In this document: piece by piece, positions 62,715 through 64,000 of the stretch
Layout: each line of letters opens with the position of its first letter
Numbering within the stretch: position 1 is the stretch's first letter
DNA from: Faecalibacterium sp. I4-3-84
GTDB taxonomy: Bacteria; Bacillota; Clostridia; Oscillospirales; Ruminococcaceae
Reading direction: 5' to 3'
DNA: 64,000 nt
Assembly: GCF_023347255.1 (NCBI RefSeq)
Contig: NZ_CP094466.1
Coordinates: forward strand, 1,550,001-1,614,000
The notes under the pieces: generated by a model
The model's database searches: none
What the model was told of the DNA's origin: nothing
Seen by the model: only the letters and a program-made list of their open reading frames with translations
Position numbers and translations under genes: made by a program

Positions 62715-63425
62715 CTGCAATTCCCGTACGGGTCAAATTAAAAACGCCCTTGCGCATTGCAGCGGCAGCAACCACATTAGACATTCCTACAGGATGGGAC
62801 CCAAACACTAAAAAAGAGCCCACTGGGCTCTTTTTTGCCGCCTGCGGGCGGCCGTGTTCCTTTGATTCCTCGTACGGGTTGCATGAAACAGCTACCACAT
62901 TAGACATTCCTACAGGATGGGACTTGCAACAACGACGACCGCAGCCAGTGGCCGATGCAGGGAGGAGTTGTTGGGGCAGCGGCCAGCAAGACGCAAGTGC
63001 CGCCCAAGGCACGCGCGGATGCTGGGAGCCGCAACCCGGGGCACTAAAAAAGAGCCCACTGGGCTCTTTTTTGCCGCCTGCGGGCGGCCGTGTTCCTTCG
63101 ATTCCTCGTACGGGTTGCATGAAACAGCCACCACATTAGACATTCCTAGCCGTTGGGACCCGCGGGCTAACCAAAGCCCCACTGGGGCTTTGGTTGCGGT
63201 GCTGCGCACCGCCGCCCTGTTCGATTCCCGTACGGGTCAAATTAAAAATCCCCCGAGCGAATGCAGCGGCAGCTACCACATTAGACATTCCTAGCCGTTG
63301 GGACCCGCGCACTAAGCAACAGCCCACTGGGCTGATTGCTTACCCTGCTGCGCAGGGCCGTGCTGTTCGATTCCCGTGCGGGTCAAATTAAAAACGCCCT
63401 TGCGCAATGCGCAAAGGCGTTTTTA
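62715..63425. repeat. Array of tRNA-3'-end-derived repeats with hairpins
   Basis: Modules alternate. T-arm-like copies are at 62718, 62863, 63100, 63219 and 63365 (GATTCCCGTACGGGTCA or GATTCCTCGTACGGGTTGCA). The block ACCACATTAGACATTCCT starts at 62771, 62894, 63130 and 63275. Hairpins such as AAAAAAGAGCCCACTGGGCT lie between, twice as the same AGAGCCC/GGGCTCT with T-run and once each in two variants. Block spacings are 123, 236 and 145 bp. The T-arm copies are inverted relative to the adjacent tRNA-Glu. Open frames through it are not supported as genes. Confidence 0.8.
62955..63012 (+). repeat. Dispersed repeat R3, copy 2
   Basis: GCAGGGAGGAGTTGTTGGGG then CGGCCAGCAAGACGCAAG, matching 26680-26745. 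Confidence 0.65.
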
Positions 63426-63446
63426 TGACCCGTACGGGAATCGAAC
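63365..63446. repeat. Palindrome of tRNA-Glu 3' end around its terminator
   Basis: Left arm 63365-63405 and right arm 63408-63446 are inverted copies. The outer 21 bases are the tRNA-Glu T-arm/acceptor, the inner part AACGCC(C)TTGCGCA/TGCGCAAAGGCGTT is the terminator stem. Same design as 15762-15843. Confidence 0.85.
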
Positions 63447-63497
63447 CCATGTTACAGCCGTGAAAGGGCCGTGTCTTAACCGCTTGACCAACGGGCC
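63426..63497 (-). tRNA. tRNA-Glu(TTC)
   Basis: 72 nt without encoded CCA; acceptor GGCCCGT/ACGGGTC, anticodon loop CCTTTCA (anticodon TTC), T loop TTCGATT. Second gene of the tRNA-Met/tRNA-Glu operon. Confidence 0.95.
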
Positions 63498-63589
63498 TTA
63501 GAAATACAGAGCTTCGCTAAAACCTCCGACTTCCATCGTCCACTACTGCAGACGACCGTCCCCCTAACCTTAGCGAAACTCTGTAAAAG
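63498..63589 (-). repeat. Inverted repeat in the tRNA-Met/tRNA-Glu spacer
   Basis: TACAGAGCTTCGCTAA and TTAGCGAAACTCTGTA pair (one mismatch) and enclose about 50 nt, bringing the two tRNAs close for processing. Confidence 0.65.
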
Positions 63590-63666
63590 TGGTAGCGGTA
63601 ACTGGATTTGAACCGGTGACACTTCGGGTATGAACCGAATGCTCTAGCCAACTGAGCTATACCGCC
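63590..63666 (-). tRNA. tRNA-Met(CAT)
   Basis: 77 nt with CCA; acceptor GGCGGTA/TACCGCT with one weak pair, anticodon loop TTCATAC. The 5' GGCGG and paired first position indicate elongator Met rather than initiator; a lysidine tRNA-Ile is less likely. Confidence 0.92.
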
Positions 63667-63700
63667 ACATATTGTTTGTGCACTTGAACAGTGCTCTATT

Positions 63701-63729
63701 ATTATACCCACAGATACCCCTTTTGTCAA
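63701..63729 (-). promoter_or_regulatory. Promoter of the tRNA-Met/tRNA-Glu operon
   Basis: Minus strand TTGACA, 17 bases, TATAAT; perfect consensus hexamers. Confidence 0.88.
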
Positions 63730-63788
63730 CACATATTTTTAAAAAAATCATATTTTTCGTGTCGTCCAAAATACAAACGGAGATACGT

Positions 63789-63827
63789 AAAAATCCCGCT
63801 TTCCATTGAATAGAAAGCGGGATTTTT
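63789..63827 (-). terminator. serS terminator
   Basis: AAAAATCCCGCTTTC / GAAAGCGGGATTTTT just beyond the serS stop. Confidence 0.88.
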
Positions 63828-63868
63828 CAACCATTTATCCGAACCTTGTGGAAAAGTCGGTCAATTCT

Positions 63869-64000
63869 TCAGCCCTTCTTATGGGTGGGAACCATGACCT
63901 TCAGGCCGCCCATATACGGCTGCAGCACTTCGGGGATGGTCACGGTGCCGTCGGCCTGCAGATGGTTCTCCAGGAAGGCGATCAGCATACGCGGAGGTGC
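63869..64000 (-). CDS. serS: Seryl-tRNA synthetase, C-terminal end only
   Basis: The last 43 residues are visible: [20 protein letters not shown] at the edge, then [15 protein letters not shown] and the end PTHKKG. The ENxxQADGTVxIPEVLxPYMGG pattern is the conserved C-terminus of bacterial SerRS, which charges tRNA-Ser. The rest lies outside the window. Confidence 0.9.
   Translation of the reverse strand, partial: APPRMLIAFLENHLQADGTVTIPEVLQPYMGGLKVMVPTHKKG

Noticed and set aside
62500-63327. Several small open frames on both strands through the repeat array
   Set aside because: They merely translate the repeats. Spacings such as 236 and 145 bp are not multiples of three, so no frame is maintained.
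62715-63425. CRISPR array or integron attC array
   Set aside because: Repeat units are irregular (123, 236, 145 bp), contain terminator hairpins and tRNA pieces, and there is no cas or integron integrase gene. No CRISPR-like spacing is present elsewhere in the window.

Overview
The window is chromosomal DNA of a Faecalibacterium (probably F. prausnitzii or a close relative). The basis is the complete 16S rRNA gene on the minus strand (12815-14327), which I recognise as a Faecalibacterium-type sequence. A moderately GC-rich Clostridia gene set agrees: tandem CstA transporters, Wadjet-type JetABC genes, several MATE exporters and a branched-chain amino-acid ABC operon.

Layout. 1-2639 is debris of one or more mobile elements: the end of mobC, a MobA-type relaxase whose C-terminus is chimeric, a 5'-truncated Crp/Fnr regulator and a small DUF6061-like gene. 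2640-9401 is a compact integrative mobilizable element bounded by 45-bp direct repeats of the 3' half of tRNA-Lys(CTT). It carries its own tyrosine integrase, a small HTH (excisionase-like) protein, a MobV-type relaxase with an oriT-like palindrome, an Xre regulator plus sigma-like factor, a lipoprotein and a second DUF6061 gene. Trios of putative integrase arm sites lie near both ends. 9357-14327 is tRNA-Lys, 5S, 23S and 16S rRNA on the minus strand, with two consensus promoters upstream.

14.9-33.1 kb holds housekeeping and transport genes: a CoaX-like protein with altered active-site motifs, tRNA-Arg, a MATE exporter, a ferredoxin-type aldo/keto reductase, two tandem cstA genes, a LysR regulator, panE, a phosphatase, an MMPL exporter with a coiled-coil partner, and a second MATE gene behind a structured leader that looks like a transcription attenuator. 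33.3-38.6 kb is a translationally coupled jetABC operon (SMC-like ATPase, KITE-like and kleisin-like proteins) with no jetD nuclease beside it. 38.9-53.4 kb has lipoproteins, secreted papain-fold-like proteins, acylphosphatase/CBS-type pyrophosphatase, a third MATE, PAP2, gluQRS, a PTS EIIBC, a DUF362 ferredoxin protein and uppP, the last apparently initiating at ACG. 53.7-57.3 kb is an operon of two TrkA-type proteins, two bPH2 membrane proteins and a HAD phosphatase. 57.3-62.1 kb is livHMGFK. The window ends with a tRNA-Met/tRNA-Glu operon followed by an unusual array of tRNA 3'-end-derived repeats, and with the end of serS.

Intergenic DNA is rich in dispersed palindromic repeats of several families. 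The observations most worth following are the inverted copies of tRNA 3' ends flanking the terminators of both tRNA-Arg and tRNA-Glu (the latter expanded into an array), the jetD-less jetABC operon, the MATE leader, the degenerate CoaX, and the ACG start of uppP. All identifications are by eye; no database search was run.
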